Program-made: the position numbers and the translations under genes | Notes under the pieces: generated by a model | What the model saw: the letters and a program-made list of their open reading frames with translations, nothing else | What the model was told of the DNA's origin: nothing | Database searches by the model: none | Shown here: piece by piece, positions 18,413 through 26,370 of the stretch | Position numbering within the stretch: position 1 is the first letter of the stretch | Layout of the letters: each line of letters opens with the position of its first letter | Assembly (NCBI GenBank): GCA_905221605.1 | Contig: CAJNDS010002649.1 | Coordinates: forward strand, 267,115-329,460 | Direction of reading: 5' to 3' | DNA: 62,346 bases | From: Symbiodinium natans | Lineage: Eukaryota > Sar > Dinophyceae > Suessiales > Symbiodiniaceae

Positions 18413-18648
18413 TGACACTATTCAAGTATTGCTACTATTATTCTTGTTCTTATTAGTAGTATTATCAGTACAATTATGTACAATTATGATGATTATAGTT
18501 AGTATTATTATTATGATAATAATAACAACAATAATAGAAAAAAAACAATGGCGGTGATAATAAAACTAAAACGTAATCTTAATGATAATAATAATAATAG
18601 TAGCAATAATAATGATAAGAATAATACCAAGAATGTTGATACATATGA
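18413..18648. repeat. AT-rich trinucleotide tract
   Basis: About 235 bp of TTA/TAA/AAT/GAT steps, with complementary halves (ATTATTATTAT...ATAATAATAA) able to fold. It contrasts sharply with the GC-rich surroundings. Confidence 0.9.
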
Positions 18649-18843
18649 ATGATGCTCATCCGTTTGGGACCTAACTCGGAAGCCCCCCCCCCCGCCCTGC
18701 CCCCGCGCAAATGTCGTGAATCCGACACTCGGGGCTCACAACAACCTCACAAGCTGTCTCTTGCTGATGCCAAAGGGGACCCCAAAGAAGCCTAGGTTCA
18801 GGACCTGGAGCCTGTGTGTGGTGGCCCCTTGAACTTCGGATTC

Positions 18844-18930
18844 CGGTCTCAGGGCCCTAAAATTCCTGGAGGTTGTGGGCAGCCCCGCAGCCTCCCGCAC
18901 CACGCGCGGAGCTACCAGGGCACGCCTGGG
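18844..18930 (+). CDS. Exon-like fragment
   Basis: The plus strand reads GLRALKFLEVVGSPAASRTT then RGATRARL. The family is unknown. Confidence 0.35.
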
Positions 18931-19044
18931 TGGGGGGGGAGGGTTTAGAATTTCGGGTTTCGGGTTGAGGGTGGTGGCTGTTCCGGTTGTCTAGGTTATG
19001 GAAATCTAGGCTGGGGTCTCGGGCCCCAAGAGCTTGGGGCTCGG

Positions 19045-19181
19045 GCCCGAGCACGCAGCGCACTAAACCGTGGCAACACCACCATCTGCCCAAGTCCCCC
19101 CTTCGAGCCGAATGGCGTGTGAGGGACGTCCCTGAAGCCAGTTTCGCAGAGGCATGGGTAGAACTTGCTGTGGCCTGAGGG
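19045..19181 (+). CDS. Exon-like coding fragment, unknown protein
   Basis: The plus strand reads HHHLPKSPLRAEW then RVRDVPEASFAEAWVELAVA and a TGA. Acidic helical end. It could be a terminal exon. Two further plus-strand open stretches follow (19200-19310 and 19333-19540), each without a recognised domain. Confidence 0.4.
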
Positions 19182-19802
19182 GCAGGCATTTGGGCTCAAG
19201 ACTTACATCGGATGTGAAGCTTGCCCCTCAAGCCACTCTCAGGTCGACCACATCCAGCCAAGGCATTGCTGCCAAGAGCCCCATGAACTCGGCACGACTG
19301 AACCCTAAACCCCTGCAGGCAAGAAGCAGAACTTGCAGGGGCTCGTGACGGAAGCTAGCCCACCTGGCATCCGCGTGCCCAGTGCTCGGACCACCTCCTG
19401 CATGGGCGTTATAGGGTTGATGGTTCAGGCTTCATTGGCTCAATCGCACACATCGCGCAAGGGTCAGATGGAGGATCTCTGCTCACAACTCAGCTTTCGG
19501 ACTTTCATGGGCCTAACTCAAGGTCAAGCACCCCCTCCCCCACATACTGATCATACAAGGTTGAGGAGAGGCCGGCACTCGCGGCCTTTTGGGTTTAGGC
19601 TTTGGGGTTTAGGGTTTCGGGTGTGGGGTTTAGGGTTTAGGGTTTAGGGCCCTTTTGAGATACCTCTCTTAAAGGGGACCGAATGGAAAAGAATCTCCGC
19701 TTGAGAAAGTGCGTCCTCATTCCAATACTCTGGCTTTCGGTGGCCTGGCAGCTCTGGCTCGCACGAAACGTCGCGATTCTCGGAATTGGGGGCTTCCGAA
19801 AT

Positions 19803-19905
19803 CAGGGGTACCTTGTTGGGGTCCTTACTATGAGGGAATCCGACTATTTGGTCGTCTATTTTAGGGTCTCCTTTGTCGTAAAGCCCCAATTAGGTTGGTC
19901 TCTAC
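19803..19905. repeat. Dispersed GGGGTCC repeat, best second copy
   Basis: GGGGTCCTTACTATGAGGG, AATCCGACTATTTGG, TCGTCTATTTTAGGGTCTCC and TTGTCGTAAAGCCCC follow the same order as 2741-2830. Confidence 0.5.
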
Positions 19906-20011
19906 AATGGAGTGTATTCCTCCGTGTTCAGGGAAACACGGGAAGGACCCTGCCATCAACTGCCATTTGGAGCCTCGGGCTTTCCTACAAACGACCAGCC
20001 GGTCTTGTGGG

Positions 20012-20290
20012 AACCTAAACCCTTCACCCTTCACCCTTCACCCCAAACCCTAAACCCTAAACCCTCAACCCTAAACGGCAAAGGAGGTCCGGGCCTGTCA
20101 CCCAAAGGTTGCCTTGGCTATCCAAACGTGCTGCGGGCTGGTTCGCGCTTAGAGCTCTTAGGGACGTTTCTAGGGTTTAGGGTTTAGGGTTTAGGGTTTA
20201 GGGTTTAGGGTTTAGGGTTTAGGGTTTAGGGTTTAGGGTTTAGGGTTTAGGGTTTAGGAGTGGTTTAGGGTTTAGGGTTTAGATTTTAGG
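20012..20290. other. Telomere-bracketed insert 10
   Basis: A C-strand array (20012-20075, starting with CCTTCAC variants) and a G-strand array (20169-20290, about 16 units) enclose 93 bp. Two plus frames are open in the insert, so the frame is undecided. Confidence 0.85.
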
Positions 20291-20305
20291 GCTTAGGATT
20301 TAGGC

Positions 20306-20428
20306 TTTCAACGGAATCTGGGCTCAGCTTCCATGCAATCTCCACCAGAGCCTGCACCGTCTCCAAGAGCAAGAGTGGATCCCTCAACTTGAACGGCACA
20401 GGCATGCACAGGTTCTGCGGGTAAAGCA
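20306..20428 (-). CDS. Coding exon candidate, unknown protein
   Basis: About 41 minus-strand codons: VLYPQNLCMPVPF then KLRDPLLLLETVQALVEIAW and KLSPDSVES. Strong amphipathic helical character. With the same-strand pieces at 20525, 20640 and about 20755 (SSDDRPSVQVLACP) it could form a minus-strand gene of four or more exons. Confidence 0.55.
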
Positions 20429-20430
20429 CC

Positions 20431-20638
20431 GGACCCTAAACCCTAAACCCCAAACCCTAAACCCGAAACCCTAAACCCTAAACCCTAAACCCTAAACCCT
20501 AAACCCTAAACCCTAAACCCTTGTCTGCAAGAAGTGACTCCCGACCTGCCCCGTAATCCAGTTGAGCCTCGATCTTCAGTCGACCTGGACAACCTGGCGT
20601 TGCCAGGTTTAGGGGGAGTTCTGGGTGTAGGGTTTAGG
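20431..20638. other. Telomere-bracketed insert 11
   Basis: A C-strand array (20431-20520, about 12 units) and a short, degenerate G-strand array (20605-20638) enclose 84 bp. Confidence 0.8.
20525..20603 (-). CDS. Exon-like coding fragment
   Basis: The minus strand reads TPGCPGRLKIEAQLDYGAGRES-like sequence (core GRLKIEAQLDYGAGRESLLA) and then enters the CCCTAAA array. The family is unknown. Confidence 0.45.
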
Positions 20639-20639
20639 G

Positions 20640-20748
20640 ATTCTTTTGCCACCCGTCTAGCCATGCTCCACGAGGCAGCTGCAGAGAGAATGCTTTCTGC
20701 ACAGAGCACTCCAGAGCCCTCGGTTTGGGTTTCGGCTCTCACACTCAC
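20640..20748 (-). CDS. Exon-like coding fragment, duplicated piece
   Basis: The minus strand reads AETQTEGSGVLC then AESILSAAASWSMARRVAKE. The last part is the relative of the scrap at 3833-3878. Confidence 0.45.
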
Positions 20749-20842
20749 ACGGGGCAGGCAAGGACTTGGACCGAAGGTCTGTCATCTGAGGAGTGGCAGG
20801 ATTCCCGCGTTCCCAAGGGTTTAGGGTTTAGGAGGGTTTAGG

Positions 20843-21013
20843 ACCACGATAGCAGCTGCCCAAAAAGCCCGCACCGCATTATCTGCTCTTGAAACCCCAG
20901 AAGCATTCACCAACCCCCACATGGAACAGGGCTCAACCCTCCTCCGAAACTCCATGGCCTACTACGCCATCTTGCTGAGGAGCGTTAGACTGTTGGGAAA
21001 GTTGGTTCAGGGT
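20843..21013 (+). CDS. Coding exon candidate, unknown protein
   Basis: After TTTAGG|ACC the plus strand is open for about 57 codons: TTIAAAQKART, ALSALETPEAFTNPHMEQGS, TLLRNSMAYYAILLRSVRLL, GKLVQG. It is helical and well composed. A second open stretch follows to 21130 (KMRGGVYGLREAEEFRLPIG). The family is unknown. Confidence 0.5.
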
Positions 21014-21159
21014 TTGGGTGGGGGCCGTTGTGGGATTCTTTTCCAAGGAGCAAGGGCAGCCCCAAAGATGCGTGGTGGAGTTTATGGGCTCAGAGAGGCT
21101 GAGGAGTTTCGGCTGCCAATAGGGCTAGTTTAGACACCCTCCCCTCGCTTTCTTAGTAC

Positions 21160-21232
21160 CCTAAACCCTAAACCCTAAACCCTGAGCCCCAAACCCTAAA
21201 CCCTAAACATCCCTAAACCCTACTAAACACTA
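21160..21232 (-). repeat. CCCTAAA array (last of the region)
   Basis: About eight units. Beyond this point telomere-type arrays disappear, apart from isolated units near 23810. Confidence 0.9.
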
Positions 21233-21380
21233 CTTCTGAAATTGGCGAGAGCTCCACGAACTCCAACCCCACAGGAGCCAATGGCGGCCAAGCCACTTCA
21301 CGAAGCGATGGAGCCTGTGCCGCACGCCAGGCGTCTGCTCGTGCATGCCTGGTGTCTGAAAGTTTTTGGGCTCTAGGGCT

Positions 21381-22223
21381 CTAGGGAACCCATGCCTTTA
21401 CAACACAAGGGACTTTAGAATGAGCCCCCGATGCTTGCGACTCCCAGGCTCTAGGAAAGTGTCTGATCGCACACGCTAGGGCCTCAGAAGGCCTTGCTGA
21501 GTTGGCTCTGCCGAGCCCTTCGTTTACTTTCAGGGTGTGCATGTCCAGAGAAATAACAAAAAACAAACGTGCTTCCCTTCTGCTGTTTGCCGGCCCTTCG
21601 GCGCAACCAGAAAACCTGAAAGTGCCGCAGAGTTGCTTGTCCACGCATCTGCGGGCACAAGTGCACGCCCGTGTATGTTGGAGAGCAGTTAACCTAGAAC
21701 CCCAACTCTGTAGTCTCGGGGTACACGAAGGGTTTGAGCTCCCCCAAAAAAGGGTCCTAAGCGCATGGTTTGGTGGGGGGATTTTTCAAGGATGTGGAGT
21801 GGCTCCCTACCGTCTGAAGACATAGCGAAACATAGCAAGCATGCAGCATGCAGCTGTGCACTTGACACAATCAGACAAACCAATGCTAGTGCGGAACCTC
21901 TTTTGCAGCTAGGTGAAGTTCCAGCATGTTCAACGTGGCACGTGACAAACGGGAGTCTTCGCCCTGCTGCACCATTCATCTGTCTGCTGGATCGACACCA
22001 ACCAGTCGCTGCTTAGCTTGACACCATATGGCCCTTGTCGAGGTCAGACCTCAACACCACACAAAGCTGCTCAAAGCATGTCACTGCCTCTCACGGAAAC
22101 CGTCGCCGCCAGCATCTGCTCCCTCTGCTTAGGCGCGTGTCGATATCTTCGGGGCACCCCAGTCAAGTCAAAGTGGCCGTCATGTTGAACGAGCATCGCC
22201 ACACGCAACCGCAGCTAGGCTCC
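21381..22223. other. No gene assigned
   Basis: Overlapping open stretches occur on both strands (minus 21400-21640, plus 21765-22016). None has a recognisable domain or a clearly preferred strand. Confidence 0.4.
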
Positions 22224-23804
22224 TCAATGCTCACGCACTATGAGAAGCTTGCTACTCTGCTGCACGAACTTCGTGATCCAGCCTTGCGGCGGTCCTCCAC
22301 CCAGCAGCTTGCGGTATTGCATCCTTGCCCCTTGAACGTCTACTTCCGCGATGAGTGCACCATGCTCCAGGCGCTCCGGGAATAGAGCAGAGTCCAAACC
22401 AGGACCCTGTCGTACAAGCAAGCCTCCCGTCTGCTCGCCTCCAACGACGCGCCAGCAAGGCGGGAACTCCAGCAAACATGGAACATTCGGGTCGCTTGTT
22501 TCCAGCAGGGTGCGAACAGGATCGGCCAAAGCGATCCCTCGAACGAACCGCACGGTGATGCAGGGAGGGGACCCCAGCAAGTCATGCAACAGCATCGACC
22601 GAGGGTCTGCAAGCCAACGCAATAACTTTGGAACTTCGGAGGCAAAGAACTTCGGAGGCAAGCCCCATCTGTCTTCCAATGCCGCCACCTTCTCCGCGCG
22701 GACCAAAGCAGACATCGCGCTGCACAGCTCCAAATCCGACTCAAACTCGTAGGCTACAAATGGGGGAAGCACCAACTCACGCTCCAAGACTCCCTCTCTG
22801 CTTTCGTGCCAGCTGAAAAACTGCATGGGAAATGCCCAGTCTTCTTGTTGCGGGCAACGCCGGGCCACGAGTATTAGAACATGCTGCTCTTGCTGCGCCA
22901 AGGCAGCTATCTTGGTGCCTTGCGATCTGGCATAAAACCGTAAAACTTTGCGCACGCCGTCCGCTTCCCGGGAAAATGAATTGAAGGAGTGCTGCAGGCG
23001 CGCGGCCACTTCATCAACCTCTCGAGGAACCCATATTCCTCGGAACATCAACCTCTCGCAGAAGAGGCAGGATGAGGAGTCCAAGGTTGAACCGTTCAAC
23101 GGCCATAGCTCTCGCAGCTTCCATGCTGCTGCAGTGCGAACACGGGCAACCTGAAAGAGAAGCTGCATTGCAGCCATGATTGCATACACCAGAACTGAAT
23201 AACAATGGCCACCTTCGTCCAACACAGCCAGCATCTGGTGTACTGACTCCACACCGGTGCCTTCCCGCAAATGCCGCAACCGAGACAGCATCTCGTACAA
23301 GTGCGGAGAGTTTCGAACATAAACCCCCAGAGGCATATTCACAAAGAGCATGTGATGAGGTTGACGTAGCACCACCGCGTCTCGTTTACCCGCATCTGGT
23401 ACTGGTATCATCTCACCACTATCATCCTCGCGTTCCTCTTGCAGTCTCAACGGGACGGCAAGTGAAGACCCTACAGAATGCGCAAAATCACCCAACCGAT
23501 CCACCAAGGCTTGTTCAACATCCTCGAAAAGTTCTGTGGCTGCAATACCCCATGAGGTTGTGTTGCGGCGCGTCAATTCCATATCCATCGACATTTCGGC
23601 CAGGAGCTTCGCGAAGTTGTACCTGTCCATGTTGTGGAAAGATGGCCCTGAAGGCACATCATCCAGCAGGTTCTGAAACATCCTTGTGAAAGCTCTGGCC
23701 CCTGCAAACTGCCAACGCATGTCGACCAACATCTCGGCAAAAAGACGCGCTTGCCGCTGCCATGTCCTGCATCTCGAGTCGTGTCTCTGACTTCCCTTCA
23801 TCAT
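22224..23804 (-). CDS. Unknown 526-residue protein with a dinoflagellate-type C-terminal module
   Basis: A single uninterrupted frame starting with two Met codons just after a lone TTAGGG unit. There is no signal peptide and no enzyme motif that I can see. The middle (residues 170-260) and the Glu/Arg-rich part look helical. The last 85 residues read WRVVGGEQTGG, LLVRQG, RLEHGALIAEV and GPPQGWI. From memory, a module of this pattern (VVGG-GG-LVR-RL-TGA-GP-GW) recurs in many predicted dinoflagellate proteins; I cannot verify this here. No intron is evident, which suggests retroposition or an isolated gene. The function is unknown. Confidence 0.7.
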   Translation of the reverse strand: MMKGSQRHDSRCRTWQRQARLFAEMLVDMRWQFAGARAFTRMFQNLLDDVPSGPSFHNMDRYNFAKLLAEMSMDMELTRRNTTSWGIAATELFEDVEQALVDRLGDFAHSVGSSLAVPLRLQEEREDDSGEMIPVPDAGKRDAVVLRQPHHMLFVNMPLGVYVRNSPHLYEMLSRLRHLREGTGVESVHQMLAVLDEGGHCYSVLVYAIMAAMQLLFQVARVRTAAAWKLRELWPLNGSTLDSSSCLFCERLMFRGIWVPREVDEVAARLQHSFNSFSREADGVRKVLRFYARSQGTKIAALAQQEQHVLILVARRCPQQEDWAFPMQFFSWHESREGVLERELVLPPFVAYEFESDLELCSAMSALVRAEKVAALEDRWGLPPKFFASEVPKLLRWLADPRSMLLHDLLGSPPCITVRFVRGIALADPVRTLLETSDPNVPCLLEFPPCWRVVGGEQTGGLLVRQGPGLDSALFPERLEHGALIAEVDVQGARMQYRKLLGGGPPQGWITKFVQQSSKLLIVREH

Positions 23805-24329
23805 GAACCTGAAACCCTAATCTAAACTCTAAGCAAATCAGACCTGCCTTTCCACCATGTTGTTCTCATCCATGCCAAGGAGCAAGTCATGGCCGCTTCC
23901 GCTGTCATTGCATGTGTGTGTGTGTGTGTAAGCTCTGCCTTACCCTGACGATGTGTCTCTCTCATACGCTACAATACACGTGGGTATGAAGCAATGGAAA
24001 ATGCTGGGTTGCTGGGGCAAATTAACCAACTCTGTGTGCGTTGTGCATGTGCCCCATCAACGCGCATCCTATGTAGAAGTTTCTAAGGTCGGGGGCCTTG
24101 TTAAAGCGGGGGAGTCCCCCAACGCCCCGAGGTGAACACGGTGAACGCATGAAAGGCACGATCGATGATTTTGTGCGCAGGTTTTCTTAGTTGTCATGTG
24201 TGCCGTTCCTTCCTGGGGTGAGGGCGACGCTACCAAACGCACACCTGTAAGCCAGGAAGGGAAGTCTACGCAATGCCACATGCAGCTACAATTGAACATT
24301 TTTCTATTTCCCCAGCAACCGCAACATGG
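23805..24329. other. No gene recognised; short (TG)n
   Basis: Contains a (TG)n tract at about 23912-23928 and unique DNA. No convincing frame. Confidence 0.5.
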
Positions 24330-24790
24330 CTAAACCACTGCGTCCCAACAGGCGAAAGCCCTGATGCAGGGACCTCCAGCTCTCCTAATGCGCTGGGTGG
24401 CGGCTGTCGGGAACGTGCTCGGTCCCACGAGCCTGCGCCAGAGGCCCTGCTCAGCACTCACAAAGGGGAGCTCAAGGAGCGACGAGGCGTATGCGCACGT
24501 AGCGAATCTCAAGCGCCTGGGGGCCGCACAGGCGCGGGCATATAGGAGGTGACCGTCTCCACCGTAAGCCTCCCGCCCACCTCCAGCCCTCCGACGACCA
24601 GCTTGCAGCAGCGGGCAGCCAAGAGGTCGGGGTAGGAGTGCCGCATCGGGCTCGCGATCTGCCCTTGCTCGAGCCGTGCCATCCCGTGAGATTGGGCTCA
24701 CAAGCTTGGCATCGGCCGCGAGTTGCGCTCTCCGGTAGAGAGGGAGGCCGCAGCGTTGGCCGGTACCTCGATGCCGCGCATGCCTCACAG
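24330..24790 (-). pseudogene. Decayed LINE pol C-terminal fragment (minus)
   Basis: The minus strand encodes GLPLYRRAQLAADAKLVSPI and, after a frame change and small deletion, RHSYPDLLAARCCKLVVGGL and EVGGRLT. The same two blocks, diverged, occur in the plus-strand fragment at 24862-26370. The block pair (GLP...QLAVD...LVSP, then YPEL...CRLVV...EVGG) is, from memory, the tail of a common dinoflagellate LINE polyprotein. Only about 460 bp survive, cut at both ends. Confidence 0.6.
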
Positions 24791-24861
24791 GAAAATTTTA
24801 AAGGGATGAGCCGGCAACATTAAGCCACTCTCCGAAGACCACTCGGAGCCTGCCGTGGCGC

Positions 24862-26370
24862 TTGCTGCGGTCTCCCCCACACAAGCACACACAGGCATGG
24901 TCGCCAAACCGGTCAGCCACGCCCCTTGCATCTGACGAGCACGTCTCTGGCTATCTCAACACTACCCTTGCCCAGCAACGGGCTCTCCTCCAAGTGTTCC
25001 CCACAGCCCCCGACCTCCAAGTCGTCTGGCTGCTGCTCCTGTTTTGCGCATCCCCCCGGGCCACCTACCTCCTCCGGGTCGTGCCTCCAGCACAGACCGC
25101 CGCCTTTGCCGCAGGTCACGCCGTCCTCGCATGTCTCGTGGCCCTGCTACTGTAGCGGTGCAGCAGCACGTTGAGCCCCCCTGCCCGACGCAGCTTCCGA
25201 CATAGCGGGCTGGGCCTCCGCAGCGCACATGAGCATGCGCCGGCTGCGTACTTCGGGTTCTGGGCCGATTCACTGCCAGCCATTGTTGCTCCTGAACCCG
25301 CACTCGCCCGGTCGCTCCTCCACCACCTTGACCGTGCCGGGCCTTGTCCTTGTCCAGAGCAAGATTCCAGCTGCCGCGCTGGGAAGACCTCGCAACAACA
25401 CCTCCCCCATAACGCGAGGAGGAGCCGGGCCCCTGCAGCGAGGGTGGCAGCAAGTCCCAAGCTGGTTGGTCCCTTCTCCGCACGCGTCCTGACAGTGTCG
25501 CCCACGGCGCCAGAGCTCCGCCTGAGCTCCGCAACCTTCCGTATCATAGTGCTTCGGCGCGTGCGCCTCCCCCTCCTCCTCGACTCGAATCCGCCACATG
25601 TCGCTGCCGCGACGGCACGATGTTTACGGGGACCATCGCGCTGCATGCCCCGGGTCAGGCCACTTGCGTGCACGGGGCGCACCTCTTGAACGGGCGGCCG
25701 CTCGTGTCTTCCGCAGGCTGGCGCAACCATCGCCACCAATGTGCTGCTCCGCGACCTTAACGTCCAAGCCGCACGCCACGACGACAGGCGCATCGAGGTC
25801 ATTGCCAATGGCTTGCCTGCGTGGGGCGGTGTCCAGCTTGCAGTCGACACTACCCTCGTCTCGCCTCTGGACTGGGCGGGCCAGCCACGCCGCCACCAAC
25901 GACACACACTGCAATAACCCTGCCAAGAGCGCATCCTACGGCATGCTTTCAAACAGCTGCCTTCACGACACACACAAGGAGCAGCCCTCCGCACCGCGCC
26001 GAGCAAACGAGCGGACCTACCCAGAGCTCCTCAACTCCCCACGCTGCCGGCTCGTCGTCCTCGCACTCGAGGTTGGCGGACGCTGGAGCGAGGAAGCAGC
26101 ACAGTCCCTCCGCCTCCTCGCCCGTTGCCGGGCACGTGAGATCCCCCCAGCACTTCGCGCCAATGTCACTTCTGCGTGGGTAGCCCGCTGGTCTGCGCTC
26201 CTCTCCTTCGCCGCAGCCCGGGCGTTCGCAGCCAGCCTCCTCTCTTTTTCCCGATTGCAGGCACAGCCAACGTTGATGGCCTGACGCGGGATCTCAGCGA
26301 GGTCCTTGCCGACGAGCGCTGGGAGGTCGCCCCTCCCCCCGCCAGCCGCCTACCGCTGACGGCGTGATGC
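24862..26370 (+). pseudogene. Decayed LINE pol C-terminal half (plus)
   Basis: At least four plus-frame pieces line up as one protein tail. First LNTTLAQQRALLQVFPTAPD and VVWLLLLFCASPRATYLLRV (24940-25090). Then GLGLRSAHEHAPAAYFGFWA and VLTVSPTAPELRLSSATFRI (25200-25550), and a GDHRAAC zinc-type motif (25628-25650). Then GLPAWGGVQLAVDTTLVSPL (about 25810), RTYPELLNSPRCRLVVLALE (26010-26070), and DVDGLTRDLSEVLADERWEV-like sequence near 26300. The reverse-transcriptase part is missing, so it is 5'-truncated. Frameshifts and stops show it is dead. It lies head to head with the minus-strand fragment on its left. Confidence 0.65.

Noticed and set aside
188-21232. Plant origin, based on Arabidopsis-type TTTAGGG repeats
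   Set aside because: The same repeat occurs in dinoflagellates, and the spliced-leader relic and LINE types point there; nothing plant-specific is seen.
25116-26006. 296-codon minus-strand frame
   Set aside because: It lies opposite the plus-strand LINE pol relic, whose blocks are recognisable; the minus frame is Arg/Ala/Gly-rich and looks like a GC-driven shadow.
24330-26370. Single LINE with 5' inversion (twin priming)
   Set aside because: Both arms encode the same tail blocks, whereas an inverted insertion would carry different adjoining parts.
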